Part shown: positions 44,021 to 56,480 of the stretch, piece after piece
Position numbering within the stretch: the first letter of the stretch is position 1
Layout: each line of letters opens with the position of its first letter
Origin: Anthopleura xanthogrammica
Lineage: Eukaryota; Cnidaria; Anthozoa; Actiniaria; Actiniidae
Assembly (NCBI GenBank): GCA_964019055.1
Contig: OZ025215.1
Location: 1,719,001-1,783,000, forward strand
Direction of reading: 5' to 3'
Length of the DNA: 64,000 bases
Program-made: the position numbers and the translations under genes
Notes under the pieces: generated by a model
What the model saw: only the letters and a program-made list of their open reading frames with translations
What the model was told of the DNA's origin: nothing
The model's database searches: none

Positions 44021-44977
44021 CAGGTACAATACTCCACCAGGATATGGAACATTGGTGAGATGATTTTTCGAATTAGTGCCACAAGGATCATGCGTTGGCC
44101 AGTTGACTGTCAATTTACCAACCAGAACCAGGTAGTATCCCATTGCACCACTTGTGTACAAGACTGGAAATTCTGAGTGAGTTTGAAAACTCATTGGCAC
44201 AACGTTGGTACAAGTTGGCGTCATTACCTTGACAATCCTACAGGTCAGACTTCCTGACACCCACTTGACAAAACTTCCGGTCCCCTCTACACAGGCTACC
44301 CAGTTACTGATATTAGGCTTGAAAAGAAACTCATTTCCAATCTTCTTCCACAGAGAAAAATCCATGGCCGAGAAGGAAGACTCACTGAGCGGGGTTGTCG
44401 TTGACTGAGGCACCCAACCACTAGGGGACCAACTGACAGGCCAGTTTGGTATTGGAGTGACTGCGTTAGACCCTGCTCTAAAGTTACTGTACTGAGTAAA
44501 TGTGTAGCTGTAGACGAGGGTCCACCCTCCTCCATCGGTGGTCATGTCACAGAACACTTGGAATGGCGCAGAGGATGGCTCATTGAACTTCATCCAGTAG
44601 ACTCCAGACTTTACCTGGTTGTCAACACTTTTGAACCATTTACAAGACAGTATTGGGTTGAGAGGCGATGATCCTAGCGCATCTCTAATCTCCATGTACA
44701 TTATATTTTGTTCATCCGATTTCTTGTGTTGGTGTGTGTTTTTGGTAGAGTGCTTCAGTTCACATGTATTGTCTGCCTGGTTCATGTTGATGCTTGCACA
44801 GTGGATGTTATCCTCACACTTCTCATAACATTGTAAAATAGTGTCCACCTTGGGTGTTCCTAGAGTGGATCCGTGCAAATGACCGTTTTGGGTTTGTATC
44901 TCTGTCCACAAGGAAGCGTAGACGACTTTGTGTTTTAGGAGGAACACTATGCACAGGAACAAGAGAACTCCCTTCAT
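44015..44977 (-). CDS. Secreted PAN/apple plus fibrinogen-like domain protein, copy 2
   Basis: Single coding exon of 320 residues on the minus strand, starting MKGVLLFLC with a signal peptide that ends near VVYA. A splice acceptor (ttaattag on the minus strand) sits about 20 bases upstream of the ATG, implying a 5' UTR exon. PAN-like cysteines fall near residues 50, 54, 60 and 72. The fibrinogen-like start SGVYWMKFNEPSSAPF and CDMTTDGGGWTLV follow. The protein ends PYPGGVLYLR. It is nearly identical to copy 3 at 55204-56157 in the opposite orientation. Two further partial copies of its 3' end lie downstream (43713-44014), each repeating the last codons. The secreted lectin-like architecture suggests extracellular recognition or matrix, but no binding residues are assignable. 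Confidence 0.82.
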   Translation of the reverse strand: MKGVLLFLCIVFLLKHKVVYASLWTEIQTQNGHLHGSTLGTPKVDTILQCYEKCEDNIHCASINMNQADNTCELKHSTKNTHQHKKSDEQNIMYMEIRDALGSSPLNPILSCKWFKSVDNQVKSGVYWMKFNEPSSAPFQVFCDMTTDGGGWTLVYSYTFTQYSNFRAGSNAVTPIPNWPVSWSPSGWVPQSTTTPLSESSFSAMDFSLWKKIGNEFLFKPNISNWVACVEGTGSFVKWVSGSLTCRIVKVMTPTCTNVVPMSFQTHSEFPVLYTSGAMGYYLVLVGKLTVNWPTHDPCGTNSKNHLTNVPYPGGVLYLR

Positions 44978-45008
44978 CTTCGCACAATTTGAACCTAATT
45001 AAAAACAT

Positions 45009-45827
45009 ATTGTATCAGTAGGAGAGAGTATCCGTTTTGCAATTATTTTAATGATCATAAGATAATGTTGATGTTAAAGGTAATCATGATCAATAAATAC
45101 TTAGGCCAAATTTTTATTATTCGTGCCCACGTAAAGAAGCCGTGTCGTCATCATGAAATAGCTTAGGGCAATTATAAACAGGTGTCTTTGCATCGTTTGT
45201 TTTAATTAATTACAACTTGAAATGGTTTTCATACGGTTTGCATGCCCGTTGGTATGTTGTCTCCCCTGGGACTTGTTAGTAGTTAATATATACTCCTTGA
45301 TTGGCATCAATATTCACAATTGCTGGACGGCTCTCCTCCTAATTGCGTGTTTTGTAGTATTAAAAATGAAATATTTTCTATTCGGCTGAGCGTAGTGAAA
45401 GAGAATAGAATATTGAGTTTCGTTGTAAGGTAAATGTAAGGATTTTGAAAATTTTCACAACATTTATTTAAAACTAAAAATTTTTTCAATTTTGGGTACA
45501 AAATTGAGTTTCTGAGTAGTTTACTTTTGATATTCTGGTTCAGTAATGACACACAACAGGGAAATAACAGAGTATTCCTAATATATTGGTTTGTTTCCCC
45601 GAAGTCTTGCCTCGAATTGCTTTGTGCGTCATCACTTATTACAAACAGGATATCGAAATTGGGCTATTCTTGGGAACAAATTGAAACTCCCAGAAAACTT
45701 GGTATGAGAAACAAAATTCTGCAGTTGCTCTTAAACCTGTTGTAAAAATCAGGATAGGTGACTGCACTAAATTTCTAAATGCAATCCAGAAAAGAAAAAT
45801 AATCTTTCTACGAAATATGTATTTAGC
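45009..45827. other. Upstream region of PAN/fibrinogen copy 2
   Basis: Expected to hold the 5' non-coding exon and promoter of the minus-strand gene. None recognised. Confidence 0.35.
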
Positions 45828-46192
45828 TTCTAGATAGATCAGTAACTGAAGTGCTGTGAGGGAAGCCTTATCAAGGGTGAGCGTGTTTAACAACAATAAT
45901 AAAACCAATGATGAAAATAAATAAATAAATAAAAATAATAACATAAAACAAATAAGTAAAAATTGAAAAAAATGTACGAAAGACACAGTAATCGAGAACA
46001 ACTGGGGTTAACCAAGAATTTCTTTCAGCTATTCGTTAAGCATCGTTATTTGTAAACCGCATCGATCAATGCTTATATCAGTTAATCACAGTGCCTTACA
46101 CTATTTTGGAAGTCAATTGCTACCTGTTTCTCTGTGATGGCCAACGAAATGTTCCCTTTTTTCCACGTTAAAAATCTTTTTTTTTTCTTTTT
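45828..46192. repeat. Duplicated non-coding block, copy 1
   Basis: CTAGATAGATCAGTA ... TTAACAACAATA ... AATGTACGAAAG ... TCGAGAACAAC ... CAATTGCTACCTGTTTCTCT recurs in order at 49468-49760. Confidence 0.65.
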
Positions 46193-47370
46193 AACTGCAC
46201 ACCAAGATGGACCTGCTTGCGAGCGACAAAGATGTTGAAACTGAAGAAACTCATCATGAGTAACGTCACCTACAGTGTTATTATGCTAAGTTTTAATTTG
46301 ATTTTTTCTATTCTTAGATGTCTTAGCATTCTAATTGATAGAGAATGTCGTTACATGTGTTTACATTCTAATTTAACGAGAAGAATCGAGAAATAGCTCA
46401 GTGATATTACAGTTGAGACTTTATTTAACCATTCCTTGGTTTTCAACTCGTTGAAGCAAAACTAACAGGTCAATAGAAAACACTTCAAACGGTGAAATAC
46501 CCACCTTTATACAATACGTGACATTTCACACACAGAATAACAATGATTCTACCAGCTGTCGAAGGGGACGATCTTCATTTACGTCATTGTTACATTTTCC
46601 TTCATTACAAATTAATTGTTTTTCTTTTCCAAAATGTTCTACTGAAGAACAGTTTACTTCAGGCCGCCTGGTACAACTCTTTCCACCCAACCATCATATA
46701 TTCTTAGTAAATTCTGCTGTTTTTAAGATTCTATCACTTCAAAACTATTGAAGATATTTTGTATATTTTGTATATTTTGTAAGAGAAATTATTATAAAAT
46801 TATTTTTCTATGTATTTTCAATTTGTTTGTAACTTGAAGCTCAATTGAGACGTTGGTTAATTGGAAACTGAACATGTTAATAATAATATGAGAATTTTGG
46901 CATATCTTGCACCAAGGTCAGCTCTTTTATCCACAGAAGAGTTAATGCTAAAGATAGGCGAGATTAATTCTGATTAAGTCATTCAAGGAAATCCTCAAAA
47001 AGTTATATGGAAATAAGTCTTGTAGTTACCATTCAACAAGAATTCACTAGAATCAATGCTCAAAGTACTGCTGAATCAGGGCTTAAATATGTGTATCGAT
47101 ATCTTACTGCGATTCTCAACATTCTGCGAACTCAGACATTTCAATGGCTGGTTATAAAATTGGTTTTTCATCATCGTCGAAGTAGTCCATTCTTATTTGT
47201 GTTCAACTATTAATAATTCAAAAATGAAGTTTTATTATAATTTTGAGTAACTTCATAATGCAAAATCTTTAATTTAAATTCTTTGAATTTTGAAGCCGAT
47301 TTTGTTAATTCCTTCTAAAAAGCAGTTAGAGAGTTTATCGTGGAGTGTCATGTAGCACCAGGAGCTTACG
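46193..47370. other. Spacer without recognised gene
   Basis: AT-rich; short open frames look like nothing known. Confidence 0.35.
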
Positions 47371-47379
47371 AATACATAT

Positions 47380-47545
47380 AGGATATTACATGGTCGCGCG
47401 GAGATACGAATTTTATCTTCGAGTGCTGATATTATCTTTCACTCGTTCGCGCAGTCGTATCCCCACTGGGCACTGGTGAGAGTGGGGATATCAATTTTAT
47501 CATTTTGATATCACTCAATATCACACTCTATTTCATATAATAAGG
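47380..47545. repeat. Inverted-repeat MITE-like block
   Basis: GGTCGCGCGGAGATACGAATTTTATC... against GATAT...CGCGCAGTCGTATCCCC, plus GTGGGGATATCAATTTTATC. Probably an old MITE. Confidence 0.4.
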
Positions 47546-47639
47546 AAAGGTATAAATCTAAAATGGACAAAAAATGCTATTTGTGATGCAAGGCTGTTTC
47601 TACACTTGAGATGAATTGACAAATTTCACCAACTTTGTG

Positions 47640-47672
47640 CGAGTCCTAAAATATTTTTTAATAATAATAATA

Positions 47673-47719
<47 letters not shown>

Positions 47720-48133
47720 TAATAATAACTGAACGGTTTATTAGCAAAATCCAAACGCAATTTGGCTCTTACAATGCTAAATAACTATCTAAGGACAAAG
47801 ACGAACACATAAGAATAGAAAAACATATATATATATAATAAAATAAATAAATAAATAAAAAAAAAACGAACGAGACTATGGTCCGGTCTAGACGCCGAAT
47901 CCCACATGCGCCGAACCCAACGCAAACGAACTCAAACAGTTGATTTTGCTCATTTGCATTAGATTCGGCACATGCGAAACCCGACGCCCAAACCCGGACT
48001 AAAGTCACGGTAATGTTAAAAACTCTAAGGGAAAACTAGTAATAATAAATGATCTAGCGTAACCGTCGCAGAAACTATGAATATCTAAGGAAAACTAGTA
48101 ATAATAAATGATCTAGCGTAAGCGGCGCAGAAA
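47640..48133 (-). mobile_element. 3' UTR and TAA tail of the LINE copy
   Basis: Non-coding stretch between the LINE coding end and a TAA/ATA repeat of about 70 bp. It contains a short tandem duplication (CTAGTAATAATAAATGATCT twice). The tail position fixes the element's orientation as minus. Confidence 0.6.
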
Positions 48134-48571
48134 CTATGAAAATCTATTGCGTGCTTGGGCAAAAAAGAATTTCTTAGCAAAGTTATATTGTTCATTTGAG
48201 TTTGTACAGTGTCTTACGGTTTTAGGAAGATTATTAAATATACTGGATGCGCTATCTTGAAAAGTACCTGATACCAGTGGTACCTTAAGCTTAAGCTCAT
48301 TAGATGAGCGGAGAGTGCGTCCTGGAACGTGTTGTTCTAACTTAAGATATGATGGCCAATAACTACAATGCAATGCCTTATATACTAACTTACATAAATG
48401 GAATTCTCTACGCTCTACAATAGGAAGCCAACCAAGCCGTAAAATATCAGATATATCTGCAAAATGCTTAATTACGAAGCCCGCAGCAGCCAGCTGCACG
48501 CGCTGTAGTCGCTTAACAAGATAGTCAGGCACAGGATAGGCCACTGAATCATTAAAATCTAATTTAGACAA
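48134..48571 (-). pseudogene. C-terminal end of a LINE (CR1/L2/Jockey-like) reverse transcriptase
   Basis: The minus-strand frame of 145 residues has the pattern typical of the region after the RT palm in these LINEs: LVKRLQRVQLAAAGFV, LGWLPIVERREF, LVYKAL, YLKLEQ, RTLRSSNELKL and IFNNLPKTVR. The 5' part of the element is absent. A 3' UTR-like stretch follows, and a TAA-repeat tail at about 47657-47728 ends the copy, as is common for L2/CR1 elements. A 60-bp direct duplication lies at about 48026-48140. This is a typical 5'-truncated insertion. Confidence 0.75.
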
Positions 48572-49284
48572 AATAAGAGATTCAACTAACTGTTTCCTTA
48601 TATGAAATGGTGCAAAGTTTTTGAGTTTTCTAGTTTTTTTCGTTTTTTTATCTTCTTATTTCTTCCGTTCTGTGTATTCATCTTGCAACTAATATGTTAA
48701 TATGATATCGGTTTTTCATAGCAGTATTTATTTCAGCTAATGATTCAACAGATAATTTAAATAGAAAATATAGTCAATTTGCAACTTATCCACTAATGGA
48801 GATTAGTATATACCAACGCAGCCAGAACCTAAATAGATGGCGTGTTCTCATTGTTCTCTCGGAATATTCCACTATATTTACCTCCAAAACTCGGGATAAT
48901 TATAAATTCTCAATTTACCAGTTCTTTTCATAGTAAAATTGCGAAAAATCCAGAAAATATTTTGCAGAAACAAAAGGAAAGCCATAAGATATAACTTTTA
49001 GAAATATTCATGAAGGCGTAATAAATTATTTATGGTAGAAGAAAGTCATTTGTTTTCATAGATTTTGCCAAAAAAGCTAAACTTATGGAGCTTTGAAAAT
49101 GTTCGTTTACTTGTTGTTTCATATGGTTTTCGCAATAAAATTAATTCAAAAATACATTCATAATATTGGAAAAAGAGTTCACTATATTATCAAGTAAATT
49201 TCTACCCGTTTTACCGATATTCACTTCGTTTTCGGCGAACAATTGTTACGGGTGCATGTATTCAATTCCACCGTTATATATTCA

Positions 49285-49440
49285 TGCCAATAAAGCTAGT
49301 CCCCACTGAAAAATCTACAAAGCTTAGACCAGTAACGATCATGGGAAACATTTCATATCCAGCTACTGAAAAACCTTTGATACGAACTGTAGCTCGAGGA
49401 TGATCACGAGGGGACATTTTAAGGTGGATGTCAACTAATT
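49285..49440. repeat. Block duplicated in inverse at 54405-54545
   Basis: CTAGTCCCCACTGAAAAATC, CATGGGAAACATTTCATAT and GATGATCACGAGGGGACATTTT match the reverse complement of 54405-54545. Part of the same inverted duplication as the PAN/fibrinogen genes. Confidence 0.6.
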
Positions 49441-49461
49441 TAGAGCAAATTTTGCTCAACT

Positions 49462-49760
49462 TTATTCTCTAGATAGATCAGTAGAGTTTTTGTGAGGGAA
49501 ACCTTTTCGAGAGTGAACGTGTTTAACAACAATATTAAAATAAATAATAAAAGTTAATAAATAATAGTAATCACATAAGATAAATGAGTAAAAATGAAAA
49601 AAAAAAAAAATGTACGAAAGTAATCGAGAACAACGGGGGTTAACCAAGAAATTCTTTCAGCTTTTCGTTAAGCATCCTTATTTGTACCTTCAATTGCTAC
49701 CTGTTTCTCTGTGATGACCAACGAAATGTTCCCTTTTTTCCACGTTAAAAATCTTCTTTT
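49462..49760. repeat. Duplicated non-coding block, copy 2
   Basis: Counterpart of 45828-46192 in the same orientation, shorter by one internal piece (the ATCGATCAATGC region). Confidence 0.65.
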
Positions 49761-52700
49761 TTCAAACCCACCAGGCTTACTTACTCACTCACTAATACCT
49801 ATCTCTGAGACAAATATAAAGAAAATCATTTTTTTTAATTTGCAGCTGATTCTCGATTTGGCTCGGTATTAGTGGACAGTCGCTCTTAATATCATTCTTA
49901 CGTTTCCTGAGCTCCTAACAGGCCTTTTGCATGATGACGGAGGTTGTTCTATTGGCACTGCCAAAATGCTAGGGGATCGCGAATTTTTATTCATTTATTG
50001 ACTTTTTCATCGATAAGTAAGACTATAACTGATTTAAAAGAAATAGCATATTCGAACCTCAGATACAAATCCTCTTTCCTGCGTTCAAAATTTAAGTGCC
50101 TATAAACCCTAACTCAATATTTTCAGTATCGATTCTACATGAAGTGAATAGTTGAATGGTAAAATATTTTTATATGATTTGAGTGATGCATCTTGGAGAT
50201 ATCAATGTTTATACTTCCAATATGTTAATGCTGTGACGTATAATTCTATTAAATTGTCGATCATATTTGTACACAAATACATAACACAACTTCATTGGAC
50301 AGACTATTGCTATGGTTACAAGTTCTCGACCAATCATGACGTGTGACGACACAATAGACATTATGTTCTACCTGACGCCCGAAAAACGGCCTTCATCTGT
50401 TTTAAGACTGGTTTGCCACCATGGCAACCCAGTAACAAGAAAAATTATATAATTGGTTATCTTGACAGCCTTGCGGACCTTGGTAAAAAAGAGTTCAAAT
50501 GTCTTTGAGTTTCTGATTTAGGTATAACTATTTGATGACTAGAATTTCATCTTAAATTTTAAGTGCGATTTACATTTGATTTAATAAATACTTGTTTTGG
50601 ATGATTCGATTCACTGATTATTCTTTCAATTTAAATTATTGATTACTCAACATAAAAGTATACGAAACATAACTTAGAATGTAATTTTTTCGCCAAATTG
50701 CGAAATTACCGGTAAGAGCGGGTGTCTAAATATCGACCACCGAGGTGCAAAATGCATGAAATCCATTTTTTTTCAAACTTGGTAAAAATAAAGGTCTGAA
50801 TGAGTTATTCCAGTACAAAAAATGTTTACAAAATATTATTATCTAAGCCGTACAGCGGCATTCTGGTTCAAAGGACCAAAACCACCTGTCACTATAACGA
50901 TCGTCTAGCACTGGTTTATTACTGTAGTAAGGAGTAAAATTAGTATTTTAGAAACAAGACATACTATATATATGCACTAAACATCCAGAAATGGTAATTT
51001 TGCATAACTTAATAAATTGTGGATTATTTGGAGATTTTTACATTTTGTCGAATTTTGTTGAATTTTTTACTCAAACTATGGGGCAAACTATAAACGATAT
51101 TGTAAAATCTATCATTGTTACATGAACAATGTTGCGACAACAAATATATGCAGATAAAAATCTGAAAAACTGCATGAAAAGGGTTCTTAAACCGTTAAAT
51201 AATTAAAAGTCTTTATTTTGCACGTCGATGGCTGATAATTTAAGACAACCGCTCTTAACTTAAAATTTCGCTAGATAATACACATCTGGAATCATAACAT
51301 TGACAGGACCAAAAAAATAATTAAGAACCAAATTTAATGTATATATTACTGCGCCAGTCACAATTCTGAATTATTAATGAAGGAAATCTTCAAATCATGT
51401 TTTTAAGCTGGTAATTAAACAATGCTTTTTTCGGCCTTAACAACTTAGGAGAAAGATTCCTTAATAAACCTGACAACTTTAATAATACCCGCCACAGGAC
51501 ACGGGGCCACCAACTGAGCTAGATCACGGTGGCTAGATCAGGCTAACTACGTAGATTAAGTCTATAATTGTGTTTGTGTTTTTTTTTTCCGAGAACATAC
51601 CGGTGGCACTTATAAGCAGTGGCAGTAACTAACCAACCTTCGCCCCTCATTCCATGAATATTTTTGAGCGAAGAAACCCAGAGAATCCGGAGGAAAAACC
51701 GTCGAAGCAGAGAAGGTAACTAATAACATTCATTGTTACACGGGCGTATTTTGTTTTCAACGGAATTAATCGGTAGTGACACACGATCGGTTCTTTAATA
51801 TGTATATTATCGGCCAAACATCACGAGATTGAAATCGCAGCTAGATGTTTATTCACTACTAAAGGTCTGCCGTAGCAAAGCAGATTTCATTAGACCGTTG
51901 AAAACAAAATAAAGCGTTAGTTTTAATCCAAAAGTGGAAGCGACTCTGGCGCCCGTGATTGGTATGTCAATAAAATCCAAAGCCAACACAGGCAAGGGTT
52001 ATTGGTAGATAAATTAAATTTAAGATGTTGCAACAACTTGATAACTATATATTGAAGGAATGGACATATTTTGATCAGTTCACTCGGGCTGCAGCATTGG
52101 GTGCAACATTGCATCCCTTGAACATCACTAAAATATAAAAATTTAAATGCCTGTTTTATTTTGTTTTATTTTTGTTTTGTTTTATTTTATTATGTCAATG
52201 GTATTATCCTCATAAATTAATAGGAAAATCGAGATTTTCCCTGTTTTGGCTGCTGAAATATTACTGTAATCATAATGTTGCATGCAGAAATGTTGCAAGA
52301 AATTTTGCACCGTGTATCTGAGCCTTTATCGAATAAAACCGAACGAAAAACCAATCGAGCTTGATCGAACAGTAATAGTTCCATCGTTCCACGATTGGTT
52401 CGTCAATAGAACAGAATCCAATTGCAACAGAAATATTTGAGAGAATTCGAATACCAACTTAATCGAGATGAATCGAACCAATCAATCTCATTAGTTTGAT
52501 TTTGTTTTTTATTCGTTCATAAAACATATTGATAAGAACTGGAGTCCTAATATTGAAAGATTCCAGCCATCTGATAACCATGTAAGTTGTCGCACTTTCC
52601 AGCTGTACGAAAAACTAAGCGCCAAAAGGATTGTTGTTGTAATTCGAGCGGCCCTCGCCCGAGTCTTAAAAGTCATATATCTCACAGAATTTGAGGAGAT

Positions 52701-55175
52701 GGATCGCAAAGATTTACTTTAATTTTTTAAACAACTTGTATACTTTAACTTTTTTTCTCTAAATTCTTTGAAACGCGTGTTTTTGTATTGGGAAGAGACT
52801 TGGAGCAAGGGCCGCTTGTCTAAGCATCGAAGCGCGCTGTGATTGGACGGTTCGTGCGTGCTCCGGACACCTGGCTGCGACTTATTAAAGATCGCACTAA
52901 TTTGATCTTAGCACAGGAAACGTTGTACATAATTTACAAGATAATAATGACTACACTAGTGAAACCAGTGTTCGGATTTAATTTGAGCTCATAATGTTTA
53001 AACAAGCGGAACTTATAAGGCATTCAATCAGTTTGATTACATTCGCTCGTGTTCGAGTGGAAAAAAAATTGAGAGAATTCGATTACGTTCAATACTCCAG
53101 TTTCAAGTTCTCTTTTACGCTCAATTGTGCGTAAATTATGCAGAAATTTAGATAAAACTAGTGAAATTTCAAAGTATTTTTATTGTCTTCTTTACACACA
53201 GATCTCTTGAATTTCCACGGGCTGTTACTGAATAAAAGAATATATTACACGGTTTTGAGGCTAACACAGCGTAAAAGAGAACTCGAAACGGGAGTATTGC
53301 CGAACCCAATTCCAAAACAATCCAACGATTAACAAACGTTCATTCTTATATTATTTTATTTATTTGCATATTTAAAGAGGTGGTCCAATTCAGCTGAGGC
53401 TGGTTTAAATGAAGACCTGTATATTTAAAGAAATGGAAAAAAAATTCGAAATGCAGATCAAGTTTTCCCTCCGAAAATACATTCTTAACGATGCGGAAAA
53501 CGAGCAAATGATGCCGCTTTCCTGGAGTCTCCCACGTAAATTCGTTTCTTTTCCTTTGAGAATTAAATCATCTAATATCTCATGAACCCGCCGTAATGTT
53601 CTCATTTATTTCGATTACTAAAAACAGTGTACCAATCCATGTATTTCAAATCATGAATCAAGACATGCAGTTTTCTATGTGCTTTCGTTTACTGTTGAAA
53701 CTTTTAATATAGAGAGATACAGGACACGATCATTTCCAATTTTCATCGATTTTCGTCCAAGTGCCCCTTTAAAGAAATAGACAAAACAAACTAACTGAAA
53801 TGCATGTATACGTGCAAACTTTGCTAAAATAACAAGGATATCGATGGACATTATAACTCTCAAAACCAAACTGGCAACACATAGGGAGTTGTACGGGATC
53901 TTTCTTTAATTTTTTTGCAAAATCCAAGGTAAATATTTCCGAGAGAAACTTCGATGTACATTCAACATTAATGAAATAACAAAAAAACCACAACAGTGTT
54001 AAATGTTTTTGTTCCTAACCGTACAAACTCATATCATACTAATTTTATACAAAATATCAATAACCTCTCCTGAAAATCTAGATTTATCTCAGATACAATT
54101 TTTTGTAAGTCGATTTTCGCAGGCTTCATGACACCTCAGTTTTACAGTGACGTCCTTTCTACGTCATTATTTCAGATCAGCTGGTCAGTATTACGAACCA
54201 AATAAATTCAGTTTGTCTTAAATTTTAGCAGGGAATTTTCCTTTCTTTGTTTACTGAGTAACGTATTCCCTACTTTTGCCCCATGATAGCGAAAATAACT
54301 TTGGTATTTAGCATTTTTCGCGAGAGGTACGCTAAGAAGATCTTTTTTTCGAGTATTATAAGCGTGAAAATCATGAGGTAAGCGGGCGGGAGGCAATTCA
54401 GGCACTTGCAGTTAAAATGTCCTCTCCTGTGAGCATCCTCGAACTGCACTTTGTATCAAAGGCTTTTCAGTGGTTCGATATGAAATGTTTCCCATGATCC
54501 TCATTGGCCTAAGATTTGTAGATTTTTGGGGACTAACTATGTTACCATATATTTATTTAAAAAAAAGACCAGGCTTAGCTATGTTCTGTTCTCTGAAAAC
54601 ACGACTGGATCTGTAGAATACGAACTCTTTTTTTAGAAATCACTATTAATGACCTTTCAAATATGAGGCCGTAATCTGGTGATCACTTCCTCCGTTAAAA
54701 TTACTAACTTTAAAGGCCGAGTGAGGGCCGAGAAAGTTCGTGTTACCCTCTGTCGTCCAGACTTGCTAGTGCTTCGTACACTAGCGTTAGTGCTGAATCT
54801 TTAAACTTGGCATCACCACAGAATCGCACCCCCCCCCCCCCCATCCAAAGGCCGAATAAGGTTAATGGTCTTTACCTAAATAAAATAAAAAATAACTAAA
54901 TAGGATTTAGCAGTGGCTAATCTACTGAAGTAGCAATTCGTCCACTGTTGCAATTGTCTTTTTTGATTTGAATTCTCAAAAAGACATCTCCTTAATAATA
55001 AAGATATTATCATTAAATATTTTTTTGTCATTCTTATAGTTGTTGTTATTTATTTATCAGCATCGTGATGATCATGTATCATAATTATTTTTAGCAGCAT
55101 CATTACTATCATTATTATCATAAACATCATTATCATAATCGCAAAATAGCCACTCTCTCTTGCTGATGTAATATC
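49761..55175. other. Long spacer without recognised gene
   Basis: About 5.4 kb of AT-rich DNA. Noted: the inverted block at 54405-54545, a poly-C run near 54830, and AATCGA-rich sequence at 52320-52480. No coding region supported. Confidence 0.4.
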
Positions 55176-55203
55176 TTGTTAATTAGGTTCAAATTGTACG
55201 AAG

Positions 55204-56157
55204 ATGAAGGGAGTTATCTTGTTCCTGTGCATAGTGTTCCTCCTCAAACACAAAGTCACCTACGCTTCTCTGTGGACAGAAATGGAAACCCAAAACGAGC
55301 ATTTGCACGGATCCACTCTAGGATCATCCAAGACGGACACTATCTTTCAATGTTACAGAAAGTGCGAGAATAACATTCACTGTGCAAGCATCATTATGAA
55401 CCAGGCAGACAAGACATGTGAACTGAAGCACTCTACCAAAAACACACACCAACACGAGAAATCCAATGAACACAATATAATGTACATGGAGATTAGAGAT
55501 GCACTAGGATCATCGCCTCTCAACCCAATAATGTCGTGCAAATGGTTCAAGAACCTTGACAACCAGGCAAAGTCAGGTGTTTACTGGATGAAGTTCAATG
55601 AGCCATCCTCTGCGCCATTTCAAGTGTTCTGTGACATGACCACCGATGGAGGAGGGTGGACCCTTGTATACAGTTACACATTTACTCAATACAGTAACTT
55701 TGGAGCAGGGTCAAACGCAGTCACTCCAATACCAAACTGGCCTGTCAGTTGGTCCCCTAGTGGTTGGGTGCCTCAGTCAACGACAATTCCGCTCAGTGAG
55801 TCTTCTCACTCGGCCATGGATTTTTCTCTGTGGAAGAAGATTGGGAATGAGTTTCTTTTCAAGCCTAATATCAGTAACTGGGTAGCCTGTGTAGAGGGGA
55901 CCGGAAGTTTTGTCAACTGGGTGTCAGGAAGTCTGACCTGTAGGATTGTTAAGGTAATGACGCCAATTTGTACCAGTGTTGTGCCAATGAGTTTTCAAAC
56001 TTTCTCAGCATATCCAGTCTTGTACACAACGGGATACTACCTGGTTCTGGTTGGTAAATTGACAGTCAACTGGCCAACGCATGATCCTTGTGGCACTAAT
56101 TCGCAAAATCATCTCACCAACGTTCGATATCCTGGTGGAGTATTGTACTTGCGATGA
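55204..56157 (+). CDS. Secreted PAN/apple plus fibrinogen-like domain protein, copy 3
   Basis: Single coding exon of 317 residues. A signal peptide (residues 1-21, ending VTYA) is followed by a PAN-like module (Cys 50, 54, 60, 72). The fibrinogen-like module starts about residue 112, with SGVYW at 123-128 and CDMTTDGGGW at 143-152. A splice acceptor (ttaattag at about 55178-55185) lies just before the ATG, the same arrangement as copy 2. The protein ends RYPGGVLYLR. Two additional copies of the terminal cassette follow at about 153-154 bp spacing (56236 and 56390). The ORF is intact with no frameshift. It is a recent inverted duplicate of copy 2; differences are scattered substitutions and a short indel near GYYLVLVG. 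Confidence 0.83.
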   Translation: MKGVILFLCIVFLLKHKVTYASLWTEMETQNEHLHGSTLGSSKTDTIFQCYRKCENNIHCASIIMNQADKTCELKHSTKNTHQHEKSNEHNIMYMEIRDALGSSPLNPIMSCKWFKNLDNQAKSGVYWMKFNEPSSAPFQVFCDMTTDGGGWTLVYSYTFTQYSNFGAGSNAVTPIPNWPVSWSPSGWVPQSTTIPLSESSHSAMDFSLWKKIGNEFLFKPNISNWVACVEGTGSFVNWVSGSLTCRIVKVMTPICTSVVPMSFQTFSAYPVLYTTGYYLVLVGKLTVNWPTHDPCGTNSQNHLTNVRYPGGVLYLR

Positions 56158-56480
56158 GTCACAGTATGCACTTTTTCAGACAATGGACCGCTATAAATAA
56201 TTTTAAGACGAGCACCACCTGACCCGGCTACCTATGATCCTTGTGGCACTAATTCACAAAATCATCTCACCAATGTTCGATATCCTGGTGGAGTATTGTA
56301 CTTGCGATGAGTCACAGTATGCACTTTTTATGTTAAGACAATGGACCGCTATAAATAATGTTAAGACGAGCTCCACCTGGCCTAGCTATGATCCTTGTGG
56401 AACTAATTCACAAAATCTCAGTCATTAACGTACGTCCCATATCCTGATGGGATATTTCTGTACCTGTGATGAGTCGCATT
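56158..56480 (+). repeat. Two extra C-terminal cassettes of PAN/fibrinogen copy 3
   Basis: GATCCTTGTGG at 56083 (in the gene), 56236 and 56390. The second still ends YPGGVLYLR-like (about 56285-56310); the third has indels and is decayed. Confidence 0.82.

Noticed and set aside
45639..46001. Minus-strand hydrophobic frame
   Set aside because: Lies in a duplicated AT-rich non-coding block whose other copy breaks the frame.
51480..51560. tRNA-like ACCAACTGAGCTAGATCACGGTGG stretch
   Set aside because: Only a short resemblance; no B box or fold.
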